Origin: an uncultured Marinobacter sp.
GTDB taxonomy: Bacteria > Pseudomonadota > Gammaproteobacteria > Pseudomonadales > Oleiphilaceae
Direction of reading: 5' to 3'
Length of the DNA stretch: 64,000 bases
NCBI RefSeq assembly: GCF_947259545.1
Contig: NZ_CAMYMK010000002.1
Location: 744,001 to 808,000, forward strand
Shown: one piece after another, positions 24,465 to 33,748 of the stretch
How positions within the stretch are numbered: the first letter of the stretch is position 1
Layout of the letters: each line of letters starts with the position of its first letter
The notes under the pieces: model-generated
What the model was told of the DNA's origin: nothing
Database searches by the model: none
The model's input: the letters and a program-made list of their open reading frames with translations, nothing else
Made by a program: the position numbers and the translations under genes

Positions 24465-25743
24465 CGCTGTTGATTGAATTGGCGATCAGGTCGCAACAAA
24501 GCACTCTCAGCTCCCCCTGGCAGTAATAGCCCAGCGACAGGGTGACACACATGTAGGCACCCGTAATGCAGAGGTATGGCGTAGTAACCTGCAGAGATTC
24601 CGGCTGCGCGATTGCCTGTCTCAGATACTGTTGACGGTACCAGTCCGCACTGGTGGTACTTTCCAGTGGGCGGAACCGTGGGTCCAGGCCACTGGCCATG
24701 GCTTCAGAGACCAGGGTGTCCTCAATCTGGACGCCCTTGTCATCCACCAGGTAACACCGGGAAACGGCGGGATGTTCAAGCAGTCTCAGGCAAGCCCGTT
24801 GCAGCCCGACCCCCTTGTTCAATTTTGTGATGGCTTCGCGGAAGTCGTCTGAGAAATGGTGGATCAATTGGCGGGTGGGATCCCTGGTGACCATGCTCTG
24901 GCTTTTGTATTCGTTGAGCAGGAGGTCAAGGTCTGGCGCTCTGGCTGAAATTTCCTCCAGCAGTATGCTGGGCTTCCTGAAGTAGAAACCCTGAACAAAG
25001 TCCACGTCGGCATCCACTGCTATCAGGGCCTGATCCCGTGTCTCCACGCCCTCCAGCAGCACCAGGCAGCCGGATTGATGCAAAAGCGAAACGATGCCGT
25101 TGAGGATCTGCCGCGCCTTGTCGTCCTCTGTGGCGCGGGTCAGCAGTTTGCGATCCAGTTTCACAATGTCCGGAGAAAGGTTCCAGATACGCTCAAAGTT
25201 TGAGTGGCCGGCTCCAAAATCGTCAATGGCGGTGAGGCAGCCGAGTTGCTTGTAGTACGCCACCGTCTCCCGGAGCTTGTCCGGATCGTCCGTCGGCTGT
25301 TCCACGATTTCGATGACGATGCGATGAGCGGGGAGGCCGGTTTTTTTCAGTAACTGCCCGAAGAACGAATCCGCCTGGGTGCCGCTGGTGACCACTTGTG
25401 GTGATACGTTCAGGAACAGCCAGTTAAGTTGATCATGGAATCCTGTGTAGTTACGGATGTGGAGGTAGCGGCAGAGCCGGTCAAGCAGCAGGTTTTCTGC
25501 GTTGGATGTGGGTAGTTGGAAGAGGTGTATCGGTAAGACCGCGGCGTTGTCGTTATCGAAAGCCCGAATCAGTGCTTCGTAGCCGATGACCCGTTTATGG
25601 GAGATGCTGTAAATGGGCTGTAGTGCGGTTCTCAGGGTCAGACCCTGATAGTCTGCTGTCCACAAATCGCCTGCCTGGTTGAGCATGGGGGACAGTAAAT
25701 CGATATCCGGTGCTGTCAGCTTTTCAGGAAGGGATTGAGACAT
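24454..25743 (-). CDS. EAL-domain c-di-GMP phosphodiesterase
   Basis: The protein has 429 residues from the ATG at 25743; longer starts at 25773 (ATG) and 25833 (TTG) remain possible because no clear ribosome-binding site favours one. The N-terminal EAL domain retains the catalytic signatures: EALIRAF, LFLNVSP, IVIEIVEQ, DDFGAGHSNF, VKLDRKL, LLEGVET and VQGFYF. It should therefore hydrolyse c-di-GMP to pGpG. The C-terminal part from about residue 275 is unlike GGDEF and probably senses a ligand; it has a segment LCITGAYMCVTLSLGYYCQGELRVLCCDL resembling sensor domains found after EAL. No membrane segment is evident. The product pGpG would be a substrate for Orn, encoded further along. Confidence 0.83.
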   Translation of the reverse strand: MSQSLPEKLTAPDIDLLSPMLNQAGDLWTADYQGLTLRTALQPIYSISHKRVIGYEALIRAFDNDNAAVLPIHLFQLPTSNAENLLLDRLCRYLHIRNYTGFHDQLNWLFLNVSPQVVTSGTQADSFFGQLLKKTGLPAHRIVIEIVEQPTDDPDKLRETVAYYKQLGCLTAIDDFGAGHSNFERIWNLSPDIVKLDRKLLTRATEDDKARQILNGIVSLLHQSGCLVLLEGVETRDQALIAVDADVDFVQGFYFRKPSILLEEISARAPDLDLLLNEYKSQSMVTRDPTRQLIHHFSDDFREAITKLNKGVGLQRACLRLLEHPAVSRCYLVDDKGVQIEDTLVSEAMASGLDPRFRPLESTTSADWYRQQYLRQAIAQPESLQVTTPYLCITGAYMCVTLSLGYYCQGELRVLCCDLIANSINSVRQ

Positions 25744-26314
25744 AGGCGGTACTGAATCTATAGACGAATGCATCGAACGGGCTGATTGATAGCCGACCGA
25801 ACTGTTAAGACAGATTACAGGCGCCTTCTTCAAGCTGGGGGCGACCCTGTGGTGGCGGAAAGGGTGCCAAATTCACTGGGGCTTTGCTACTGGAAAATGT
25901 AAAAAAAACAGGTAACGAGGCCTTATTGGAGGCAATAGAGGCTGGGAGGGGAAATTCCGGCGGCCCGGGGGCAGGCCGCCAGGGAATCAATTGTTGCTTG
26001 GGACTACAACGCTTTCGTCAAATTCAAGTTCCATGTTTACACCTCTTGTTCGCTGAGCTACCCAGACCGGGTATCGAGTATGTAGCAAGTCTATCTTTTT
26101 CATGCTTTCCGGCAATCCGTAGAACCCGTATCAGACCAAAGGCAAAGTCTCCCCGGCTCGAGAGAGTATTTCAGATACACTGGAAACTTTGTGAGGGCCT
26201 CTTGGTCAGAAAAACTGACCTAGGCATACAAATCATTTTGGTTGGTTTTCTAACAGGGTCTTCTAGACTGTGCTCTGGCGTTCAGACTGATCAGGGAGTG
26301 AGGTTTTCCAGACT
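25744..26314. other. Long intergenic region upstream of cytochrome b561
   Basis: No convincing gene is seen in 571 bp. It contains a GC-rich 7-bp hairpin (GGCGGCC 25959-25965, GGCCGCC 25974-25980) and a perfect hairpin (GGTCAG 26204-26209, CTGACC 26215-26220) with an A5 loop, about 95 bp before the next start. The latter lacks a T run and may be regulatory. Open frames here have low-quality composition and no motif. Confidence 0.4.
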
Positions 26315-26866
26315 ATGCAGGTCCGCAATTCTTCCAGTAATTTTGGTGCCGTCAGCATAGTTGTGCACTGGCTGGTGGCATTCACGGTCTTCGGGCTCTT
26401 CGGGCTGGGTTACTACATGGTGGGGTTGTCATATTATGACGACTGGTATCGCCTGGCACCGGATATTCATCGCAGCCTGGGTATTCTTCTGTTTCTGGTT
26501 GTTCTGTTCCGGGTGGTCTGGCGGTTCGCCAATCCCGCTCCTGAGCCTTTGCCTAGCCATACCCGTTGGGAGGTAACGTCTGCACATTTTGTCCATGTGC
26601 TGCTCTATATCCTGTTATTTGTCGCCATGGTCAGCGGTTATCTCATCTCTACCGCGGACGGATCCTCCATCAGTGTGTTCAACTGGTTTGAAGTACCATC
26701 CGTCACCGGACAGGTAAAGGGCATGGAAGACATAGCGGGAGATATCCACTACTGGGCTACCTGGGCCATCGTCATCGTGGCGAGCCTCCATGCCCTGGCT
26801 GCGGTCAAGCACCATATTCTGGACAAGGACAATACCTTGCGTCGCATGTTGGGTGTCAGCCGCTAA
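26315..26866 (+). CDS. cybB: Cytochrome b561
   Basis: This 183-residue membrane cytochrome has four predicted helices. Histidines placed for two b hemes are His in VVHWLVAF (helix 1), IHRSLGIL (helix 2), SAHFVHVLLY (helix 3) and SLHALAAVKHH (helix 4). It is the bacterial b561 (CybB) type, which moves electrons between quinols and superoxide or periplasmic partners. The gene is followed 66 bp later by yceI, a pairing that is common in gammaproteobacteria, and the two probably share a transcript. Length and helix layout match the family. Confidence 0.88.
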   Translation: MQVRNSSSNFGAVSIVVHWLVAFTVFGLFGLGYYMVGLSYYDDWYRLAPDIHRSLGILLFLVVLFRVVWRFANPAPEPLPSHTRWEVTSAHFVHVLLYILLFVAMVSGYLISTADGSSISVFNWFEVPSVTGQVKGMEDIAGDIHYWATWAIVIVASLHALAAVKHHILDKDNTLRRMLGVSR

Positions 26867-26932
26867 CGGCTGCTCCCGAGATCCATCTTATCGTTGGCCC
26901 GCGTTGGGCTGTTTTCACAAAGGGAGATGATT

Positions 26933-27517
26933 ATGAGAAAACTATTGCTGGCTTCTGCAGTATCCATGTCCTTGGTTGCAGGGGTTCAGGCATCTGAGCA
27001 CAGCGGCACCTACGCTTTTGATACCGAGGGGGCTCATCAATTCGTGACGTTCAAGATCTCGCACCTGGGATACAGCTGGCTGTATGGTCGCTTTAATGAT
27101 TTTGACGGGCAGTTTGTCTTTGATGCCGAAAACCCGGAGAACAGTTCTGTTGAGGTCACCATCGACCCCAGCAGTGTTGATTCCAACCATGCTGAGCGCG
27201 ACAAGCACCTGCGCAGTGAGGATTTCCTGTATGTGGACGAGTACCCGCAGGCCATCTTCAAGAGCAAGCGTGTGATTCTGGATGAAGATGGCGACGAGGC
27301 GGACATCATTGGTGATCTGACTTTGCGTGGTGTGACCAGAGAAGTCACCCTGGAAGCCGAACTGGTGGGCCATGGAGACGACCCCTGGGGTGGCTACCGT
27401 ATGGGCTTTGCGGCTGAAACCGAGTTGAAACTGTCTGATTTCGGTATTCCGATGGACCTGGGCAAAGCCTCTGAAACTGTCGAGATCGAGATTTCGGTGG
27501 AAGGTATTCGTCAGTAA
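26933..27517 (+). CDS. YceI-family periplasmic protein
   Basis: This 194-residue secreted lipocalin-like protein has signal peptide [20 protein letters not shown]. YceI family features follow: [55 protein letters not shown] and the final [12 protein letters not shown]. Members bind polyisoprenoid chains such as ubiquinone precursors in an antiparallel beta barrel. The start at 26933 is set by AGGGAG 6 nt upstream; the ATG at 26927 would abut that site. It is transcribed after cytochrome b561, suggesting a role in quinone or redox homeostasis. Confidence 0.88.
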   Translation: MRKLLLASAVSMSLVAGVQASEHSGTYAFDTEGAHQFVTFKISHLGYSWLYGRFNDFDGQFVFDAENPENSSVEVTIDPSSVDSNHAERDKHLRSEDFLYVDEYPQAIFKSKRVILDEDGDEADIIGDLTLRGVTREVTLEAELVGHGDDPWGGYRMGFAAETELKLSDFGIPMDLGKASETVEIEISVEGIRQ

Positions 27518-27533
27518 TCGAAGTTTGGTGGTC

Positions 27534-27561
27534 GGGCTGGCGTCTCGTCAGCCCCCGTTTT
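27534..27561 (+). terminator. Terminator after yceI
   Basis: A 9-bp stem with one G-T pair (27534-27542 with 27546-27554) is followed by CCGTTTTCT. It covers the 3' end of the convergent small membrane-protein gene as well. Confidence 0.55.
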
Positions 27562-27820
27562 CTCTGGTAACCAGGTTAACCTGAATCCGCTTTTTCTCTC
27601 CGTCGCGCTCCGCTCCACAACGACATAAGTGACGTTGCCGCCAGAACTGGGCAATGAAAATCACCAGCCAGATCAGCAGTCCTGCCCAAAGGTAAGGATC
27701 CGCCATATGAAACGTGCCACTAATGGCAAATTCTACGAGCAGCATCAATGCCAGGGCTAGCACCGCGTTCACCATGGCGGTGACCATGGCCTGACCACAG
27801 GCTTTCATATTTGGCTTCAT
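27548..27820 (-). CDS. Small two-helix membrane protein of unknown function
   Basis: This 90-residue protein has two hydrophobic segments, about residues 12-34 (AMVTAMVNAVLALALMLLVEF) and 42-60 (PYLWAGLLIWLVIFIAQFW). A basic, Cys-containing tail with RQRHLCRCGAERDGEKKR follows. I do not recognise the family. It lies alone, convergent with yceI, and its stop lies in the yceI terminator stem. Composition and helix pattern look like a real inner-membrane protein. No function can be suggested from context. Confidence 0.5.
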   Translation of the reverse strand: MKPNMKACGQAMVTAMVNAVLALALMLLVEFAISGTFHMADPYLWAGLLIWLVIFIAQFWRQRHLCRCGAERDGEKKRIQVNLVTRENGG

Positions 27821-28091
27821 AGTGTTCCGCTCGTTCAGAGTTGAAAACGGTCATCTATTCACTGCAGGGGCAGCATACGGCCAGCATTAAAGACTCTCCA
27901 TGCGGGAATTCCGCTATTGGAAACCCGGTATTCACGCCATCCTGATTGTCCGGAACCGGAGATATTACCTCCAGGTTGTTGGTGTATCGGTGCCTGCGTC
28001 CATATAATGTGCCCTCAAACTCAGGGCCGGACATTTCCGGCCGAGGGCAGGCGCAGCCAGCAGAATTCACAACAGGTAAAAAGAGGCATCC

Positions 28092-30386
28092 ATGCCAGAG
28101 TTCCAGACAACGGATGAAGGCTTTGAGCGGGTTTCACTAAGGGACTACACGGAAAAGGCCTATCTCGATTATTCCATGTACGTCATCCTCGATCGCGCAC
28201 TTCCCAACGTCGGGGACGGTCTCAAACCGGTTCAGCGGCGTATTGTGTACGCCATGTCCGAGCTAGGTCTCAAATCTACCTCCAAGTATAAAAAGTCTGC
28301 CCGTACCGTGGGCGATGTGCTGGGTAAGTTTCATCCCCACGGTGACAGCGCCTGTTATGAAGCGATGGTGTTGATGGCGCAGCCATTCTCCTATCGTTAT
28401 CCGCTTGTGGATGGTCAGGGCAACTGGGGTTCCCCGGACGATCCCAAGTCGTTTGCTGCGATGCGTTACACCGAATCCCGCCTGGCCCCGTTTGCCGATG
28501 TGCTGCTGAGTGAGCTGGGGCAGGGCACGGTGGACTGGGTGCCCAACTTCGACGGCACCATGGACGAGCCATCGGTGTTGCCTGCGCGGCTGCCCCATGT
28601 ATTGCTGAATGGCACTACCGGAATTGCGGTAGGGATGGCAACGGATATCCCACCCCACAACGTCAGGGAGGTGACAGCGGCCTGTATCCGCCTGCTGGAT
28701 CAGCCTGAGGCCACGGTTGATGATCTGTGTGAGCACGTCAAGGGGCCGGACTTCCCGACCGAGGCCGAAATTATCACCCCGAGAAAAGACATCCGCCAGA
28801 TGTACGAGACCGGTCGCGGCTCCCTGCGGATGCGGGCCCGCTGGATTCGGGAAAGTGGTGAGGTAGTGGTGACCGACCTGCCACACCATGTATCCGGATC
28901 GCGGGTGCTTGAACAGATAGCACAGCAGATGCAGACGAAGAAGCTGCCCATGGTGGCGGACCTGAGGGACGAATCGGACCATGAAAACCCGACCCGCCTG
29001 GTGATCGTGCCGCGCTCCAATCGAGTGGATCTGGACGGCCTGATGGCCCATCTGTTTGCCAGCACCGATCTGGAGAAAACCTACCGGGTCAATATCAATG
29101 TGATCGGTAACGACGGCCGTCCCGGGGTCAAAGGCCTCAAGACCATGCTGACGGAGTGGCTGAGTTTCCGCCGCACCACCGTCACCCGTCGACTCCGGCA
29201 TCGCCTTGATAAGGTGCTGGCGAGGCTGCATCTTCTTGAGGGCCTGTTGATTGCCTACCTGAACATCGACGAAGTGATTGAAATAATCCGCACCGAGGAC
29301 AAGCCCAAGCTTGAGTTGATGTCCCGGTTCGGTCTGTCGGCGGAACAGGCGGAAGCCATCCTCGAACTGAAACTGCGCCATTTGGCCAAGCTCGAGGAAA
29401 TGAAAATCCGTGGTGAGCAGGACGAGCTGTCCGCGGAGCGGGATGAACTGCAGGCTATCCTGGGATCCGAAGATCGTTTGCGCGAGCTGATCAAAGCCGA
29501 GCTGCAGGCGGATGCTGAAACCTATGGGGATGACCGTCGGTCTCCCATTGTCGAGCGTGAGGAGGCAAAAGCCTTCAGTGAGGTTGACCTGGTATCCAAC
29601 GATCCGGTCACCGTAGTGCTTTCTGAAAAAGGCTGGGTGCGCGCAGCCAAGGGCCACGACATTGAGCCTGAGGGGCTTAACTACAAATCCGGTGACCGGT
29701 TTGCGATGGCGGCCAAGGGTCGACAGAACCAGCAGGCAGTGTTTCTGGATTCCACCGGACGGGCTTACGCCCTGATGGCTCACAGTTTGCCTTCTGCCCG
29801 CGGCCAGGGCGAGCCGTTGACGGGGCGTATCAACCCACCGTCGGGTGCGAGCTTTTCCGGGCTGTTGATGGGGGAGCCGGCACGCAAGGTTTTATTGGTT
29901 ACCGATGGCGGTTATGGTTTTGTCACCTCTCTGGAAGACATGATCAGCAAGAACCGCAACGGCAAGGCGGTGGTTAGCGTTCCCAAGGGGGCGAAGATCA
30001 TGCCCCCGGTGACAGTGCCTGTGACGGACAAACCGCTGTATCTGGGGGCGATCTCCAATGAAGGGCGGATGCTGGTGTTCCCGTTGAATGAGCTACCGGA
30101 ACTGGCCAAAGGCAAGGGTAACAAGATCATCAGCATTCCGTCCGCGAGGGTGCAGAACCGTGAGGAATATGTCGTCGCGGTGGCGGTGTTTGCCGAGGAT
30201 GATAGTCTTGAGATTCGGGCCGGCAAGCGCAAGATGGGCTTGCAGTTCAGTGATCTTGAACACTACCTGGGCGAGCGGGGCCGGCGTGGTCATAAACTGC
30301 CGCGGGGCCTGCAACGGGTGGATGCCATTGAAGTAACGTCGGCCGCCGGTAACGGCACAGAAGAGGAGTTTTCCGACAGTGAGTGA
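28092..30386 (+). CDS. parC: DNA topoisomerase IV subunit A
   Basis: This 764-residue breakage-reunion subunit pairs with ParE to decatenate chromosomes. The N-terminal region has [21 protein letters not shown] near residue 35 and the active-site tyrosine in [12 protein letters not shown] near 120. The quinolone-determining region reads [15 protein letters not shown] with Asp and Ser-type positions intact. The C-terminal half has the degenerate beta-pinwheel blades of ParC without a GyrA box. Length matches ParC, which is shorter than GyrA. An AGAGG ribosome-binding site precedes the ATG. The stop overlaps serB by 8 bp. Confidence 0.97.
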   Translation: MPEFQTTDEGFERVSLRDYTEKAYLDYSMYVILDRALPNVGDGLKPVQRRIVYAMSELGLKSTSKYKKSARTVGDVLGKFHPHGDSACYEAMVLMAQPFSYRYPLVDGQGNWGSPDDPKSFAAMRYTESRLAPFADVLLSELGQGTVDWVPNFDGTMDEPSVLPARLPHVLLNGTTGIAVGMATDIPPHNVREVTAACIRLLDQPEATVDDLCEHVKGPDFPTEAEIITPRKDIRQMYETGRGSLRMRARWIRESGEVVVTDLPHHVSGSRVLEQIAQQMQTKKLPMVADLRDESDHENPTRLVIVPRSNRVDLDGLMAHLFASTDLEKTYRVNINVIGNDGRPGVKGLKTMLTEWLSFRRTTVTRRLRHRLDKVLARLHLLEGLLIAYLNIDEVIEIIRTEDKPKLELMSRFGLSAEQAEAILELKLRHLAKLEEMKIRGEQDELSAERDELQAILGSEDRLRELIKAELQADAETYGDDRRSPIVEREEAKAFSEVDLVSNDPVTVVLSEKGWVRAAKGHDIEPEGLNYKSGDRFAMAAKGRQNQQAVFLDSTGRAYALMAHSLPSARGQGEPLTGRINPPSGASFSGLLMGEPARKVLLVTDGGYGFVTSLEDMISKNRNGKAVVSVPKGAKIMPPVTVPVTDKPLYLGAISNEGRMLVFPLNELPELAKGKGNKIISIPSARVQNREEYVVAVAVFAEDDSLEIRAGKRKMGLQFSDLEHYLGERGRRGHKLPRGLQRVDAIEVTSAAGNGTEEEFSDSE

Positions 30387-31587
30387 ACTGGTCCTGATCA
30401 ATGTTTCCGGGCGTGACAAGCCCGGTCTCACGTCGGAAATTACCGGGATTATGGGGCAATACGACGTCCGTATTCTGGATATCGGTCAGGCGGTCATTCA
30501 CGATCACCTTACCTGGGGAATTCTTATCGAGATTCCCGATGCTTCCAAATCCTCGCCGGTAATCCGTGATCTGCTATTCCGCTTGCATGCTCTGGATTTG
30601 CAGGTCCGTTTCGCACCGATCACGGAAGCGGATTACCAGACCTGGGCAGCTGCGAGGAACCGCGCCTGCTACATCGTTACCCTGTTATCCCGTGATATCA
30701 AGGCCGAACAGATCGCCCATGTGTCGGCGATCACTGCCCGGCATGGCCTGAATATCGATAACATCACCCGGTTGTCGGCCCGACCTTCCCTGAACCCGGC
30801 CGAAAACCGGATTGCCTGCGTCGAATTCTCCGTGCGGGGAACACCGTCGGACCTGGAACGGCTCAGGGCCGACTTCCTGCATATTGCCGGCGAAATGAAC
30901 GTGGATATCGCCTTCCAGGAAGATTCGATTTTCCGCCGCAACCGGCGCCTGGTGGTGTTCGATATGGACTCCACGCTGATTGAAGCGGAGGTCATTGACG
31001 AGCTTGCCTTTGAAGCTGGCGTGGGAGATCAGGTCGCGGAGATCACCGAGCGCGCCATGCAGGGGGAGCTGGATTTCAGCCAGAGCTTTGCAGAGCGCCT
31101 GGCCCTGCTAAAGGGGCTGGACGAATCTGTGCTTGAGGGTATTGCCAATCGCCTGAGGCTGACCGAGGGCGCGGAGCACCTGATCAGCCGGCTCAAATCC
31201 CTGGGCTATCGAACCGCGATCCTCTCAGGTGGCTTCACCTACTTTGCCCGTCATCTGCAGCGCAAGCTCGACATCGACTATATCTATGCCAATGAGCTGG
31301 AAATCGAGAACGGCAAGGTCACCGGTCAGGTGTCCGGCCAGATCGTCGATGGTAAGCGCAAGGCCGAACTGTTGCTGGAGATTGCCGAGAGGGAGCATAT
31401 ATCCCGCGAGCAGGTGATCGCCGTAGGTGACGGAGCCAATGATCTGCCGATGCTCAGTCAGGCTGGCCTGGGTGTGGCGTTCCGGGCCAAACCCCTGGTC
31501 AAGGAGTCAGCCCGGCATTCCATCTCAACCCTGGGGCTGGATGCCATTCTTTTCCTGATTGGCTATCGGGAAAACGAAGAACGCTAA
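30379..31587 (+). CDS. serB: Phosphoserine phosphatase
   Basis: This 402-residue enzyme completes serine synthesis by hydrolysing phosphoserine. It has two N-terminal ACT-like regions ([12 protein letters not shown] near residue 9; the second near 95-170) and a C-terminal HAD phosphatase with the nucleophile in [13 protein letters not shown] near residue 193, SGGFTYFA near 284 and [10 protein letters not shown] near 350. The long N-terminal regulatory part is usual for Pseudomonas-type SerB. Start is GTG at 30379, inside the parC 3' end, so translation is coupled. The gene next to it, fimX, is convergent. Confidence 0.95.
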   Translation: MSELVLINVSGRDKPGLTSEITGIMGQYDVRILDIGQAVIHDHLTWGILIEIPDASKSSPVIRDLLFRLHALDLQVRFAPITEADYQTWAAARNRACYIVTLLSRDIKAEQIAHVSAITARHGLNIDNITRLSARPSLNPAENRIACVEFSVRGTPSDLERLRADFLHIAGEMNVDIAFQEDSIFRRNRRLVVFDMDSTLIEAEVIDELAFEAGVGDQVAEITERAMQGELDFSQSFAERLALLKGLDESVLEGIANRLRLTEGAEHLISRLKSLGYRTAILSGGFTYFARHLQRKLDIDYIYANELEIENGKVTGQVSGQIVDGKRKAELLLEIAEREHISREQVIAVGDGANDLPMLSQAGLGVAFRAKPLVKESARHSISTLGLDAILFLIGYRENEER

Positions 31588-31593
31588 GCACGC

Positions 31594-31610
31594 GGGGATC
31601 ACTGATCCCC
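31594..31610. terminator. Possible convergent hairpin between serB and fimX
   Basis: GGGGATC-ACT-GATCCCC forms a 7-bp stem right after the serB stop and spans the fimX stop. There is no T run, so termination strength is doubtful. Confidence 0.35.
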
Positions 31611-33683
31611 GAAGTCGTAGTTCATTTCCGGTACCGGCGCCTGCAGGTAGTAGCCCTGAATGTAGTTCACCCCGGCCTGCCAAAGCGTTGCCAGTACACC
31701 GGCATTCTCCACCAACGGAATGATGGTCAGTTTGCCGGCACTTTGCAGGCTCTTGACCATCTCCTTGACTCCTTCCTTGGCTTCATCGCTCTTCTGGATT
31801 TCCTCGGTGAACGAGCCATCAATCTTCACGTAATCCACGTTGATGTGTTTCAGCGTATTGAACGGGTTCAGGGCACAGCCGAACTGACAGATGGAAATCT
31901 TGCAGTGCAGTTCGTGAATCGCCTTGGAGAACTCCTTGGCCTGTTTCATGTAATTGTTGGCGTCCCCTTCGCGGATCTGGAAAATCAGCGAGTCGCCGGG
32001 CAGTCTGGCGGCCTTGAGGGCGACACTCAGCCAGGACGTGAAGGTCTTGTCTTCCAGGGTTTCCGCGGTAATGTTCAGGAACAGCCGGGTGTCGTGGCCC
32101 CGGGAGCGGTGGCTGGAAAGCTGTTTAATGGTTTGCAGGATCACCCACCGGTCAATCTTGATGGACATGTCCGTGGGGCCGACTGGTGGCAGGAAATCGT
32201 AGGGCGAGACTTCTCCTCCATCCTTATCCAGCATTCTTACGAAGGCTTCGTAATGTTCCTCACCTTCACCCCTCAGGTTAATGATGGGCTGGAAAAGGAG
32301 CCGGAAACGGTTCTCATCCAGGGCTTTCTGGATCGCCTCAGCCGAATTGGTGTCGTCCAGAGTTTCGTAGTCGGAGGGGTTGTATATCAGAACGCCGTTG
32401 CCCTGTTCGTGACCTTCCTGCTTTTTGAGCTCGGCAGACGCCGTATGGGCGCGGCCAAGGACATCCGGAGCTTTCGGAGAATTCTCGGTTACTGCTGCAA
32501 CACCAATGCTCAGCGTCACCGGGACAGTCCGCCCATTGATGTCAAACAGATGATTTTCAACCGTTTTACAGAGGTCTTCACACTGGCTGGCCAGCTCTTT
32601 CTCGTCGCCAGGCTGACACAGCAGGCAGAAAGCATCGTCGCTCAAGCGGGCCAGTGTCGCCCCTTCCGGGGCATGTTCCTGCAGGATGCTGGCCAGATCG
32701 CCCAGCAGAAGATCCGCGCCGGCGATGCCAACCCGGCTCTTCAGGCTCATGAAGTTGTCCAGCGCGATATAGGCGAGCGCGCCGCTTTCGTTGTTCTTGC
32801 CGGCATTGGCGACGGCCTGACCAAGGGCGTCCATCAGGTACTGCCGGTTGAAAAGGCCGGTAAGCAGATCCTGGCTGCTGATCTGGCGCAGTTTCTCTTC
32901 CAGTTCAGCATCACTGTGTTCTGGCTGAAGTACGATCTGGGTGCATGCCTCACCATCATAGGTGGCCGATGACACCGACATGACAACGTTCAGCTCGTGG
33001 TCATCGCTGCGACGGGCGACACAGGTCAGAGTCATACCGTCTTTACCGCTTTCGGCAAAGGATTTCATGAACTCCTTGTACTGTTCCTGGCTTTCCGGTG
33101 TGAGGGTGTCGAGGACGGGAATGCAGATCAGTTCGTCGATGTCTTCGTAGCCGAGGAAGTCCAGGTAGGACCGGTTGGCATAGATGTGCATGCCATCATT
33201 GATGTAGGCGATGGCATCCTTGGAGCTTTCCAGTAACAGCTGACAACGCTGTTCGGCTTCCCGCAGATGGGATTCCAGAACCCGCCGCCGGCGTCTTTCG
33301 TCGAGGGAGGCCAGTTCCCGGTTTACGACAAGAACCAGTTGATCGGTATAATCGAATGGTACCGTGTCCTGGGCTCCTGCCCGCATAACCGAAACGGTCC
33401 GATCCCGGTCGTATTCACCGGTTAAAAGTACAAAGGGAATGTCCTTGTCCATGCGGCGAATCATGGCCAGCGCATCGTCCGCGCAGAATTCCTGATCAAT
33501 ATCGCGGGCCAGTAGCAAGTCCCAGCTGCCGCTTTTCAGCGCTTCTTCCAGATCTTCCTCGGAAGTAATACGGTGAGCCCGGGTGGCTTTCCCGGAGTTC
33601 CTCAGCAAACTGATCAGCGATTCAGCGTCGTTTTGTGAGGGATCAAGAATCAGAAGGTGTACGGTGGCGTTCTTTTTCTGCAT
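31599..33683 (-). CDS. fimX: FimX-like c-di-GMP receptor (REC-PAS-degenerate GGDEF-degenerate EAL)
   Basis: This 694-residue cytoplasmic protein is the size of P. aeruginosa FimX (about 690). An N-terminal receiver-like domain (1-125) is followed by PAS (about 145-255). The GGDEF domain (270-430) has LSDDAF at 347-352 in place of the GGDEF motif. The EAL domain (445-690) has EAF at 479-481, CQFGCA in place of DDFGTG and PLVEN in place of EGVE. These losses argue against catalysis and for c-di-GMP binding, as in FimX, which controls type IV pilus assembly and twitching. Genome position beside serB equals PA4959-PA4960, a second line of support. No pilus gene is in the window. Confidence 0.83.
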   Translation of the reverse strand: MQKKNATVHLLILDPSQNDAESLISLLRNSGKATRAHRITSEEDLEEALKSGSWDLLLARDIDQEFCADDALAMIRRMDKDIPFVLLTGEYDRDRTVSVMRAGAQDTVPFDYTDQLVLVVNRELASLDERRRRRVLESHLREAEQRCQLLLESSKDAIAYINDGMHIYANRSYLDFLGYEDIDELICIPVLDTLTPESQEQYKEFMKSFAESGKDGMTLTCVARRSDDHELNVVMSVSSATYDGEACTQIVLQPEHSDAELEEKLRQISSQDLLTGLFNRQYLMDALGQAVANAGKNNESGALAYIALDNFMSLKSRVGIAGADLLLGDLASILQEHAPEGATLARLSDDAFCLLCQPGDEKELASQCEDLCKTVENHLFDINGRTVPVTLSIGVAAVTENSPKAPDVLGRAHTASAELKKQEGHEQGNGVLIYNPSDYETLDDTNSAEAIQKALDENRFRLLFQPIINLRGEGEEHYEAFVRMLDKDGGEVSPYDFLPPVGPTDMSIKIDRWVILQTIKQLSSHRSRGHDTRLFLNITAETLEDKTFTSWLSVALKAARLPGDSLIFQIREGDANNYMKQAKEFSKAIHELHCKISICQFGCALNPFNTLKHINVDYVKIDGSFTEEIQKSDEAKEGVKEMVKSLQSAGKLTIIPLVENAGVLATLWQAGVNYIQGYYLQAPVPEMNYDFGDQ

Positions 33684-33748
33684 TCGTCAGACGTCTCGTG
33701 ATACGCATGGGCAGTGCCTCCCCGTTGATGGCACCGGAGGTGCTGAAG

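Noticed and set aside
28263..29783. A 506-codon minus-strand open frame inside parC
   Set aside because: It is a shadow of parC, which has complete topoisomerase IV motifs in its own frame.
31599..33683. FimX-like gene as an active diguanylate cyclase/phosphodiesterase
   Set aside because: Both signature motifs are lost (LSDDAF for GGDEF; EAF, CQFGCA and PLVEN in the EAL domain).
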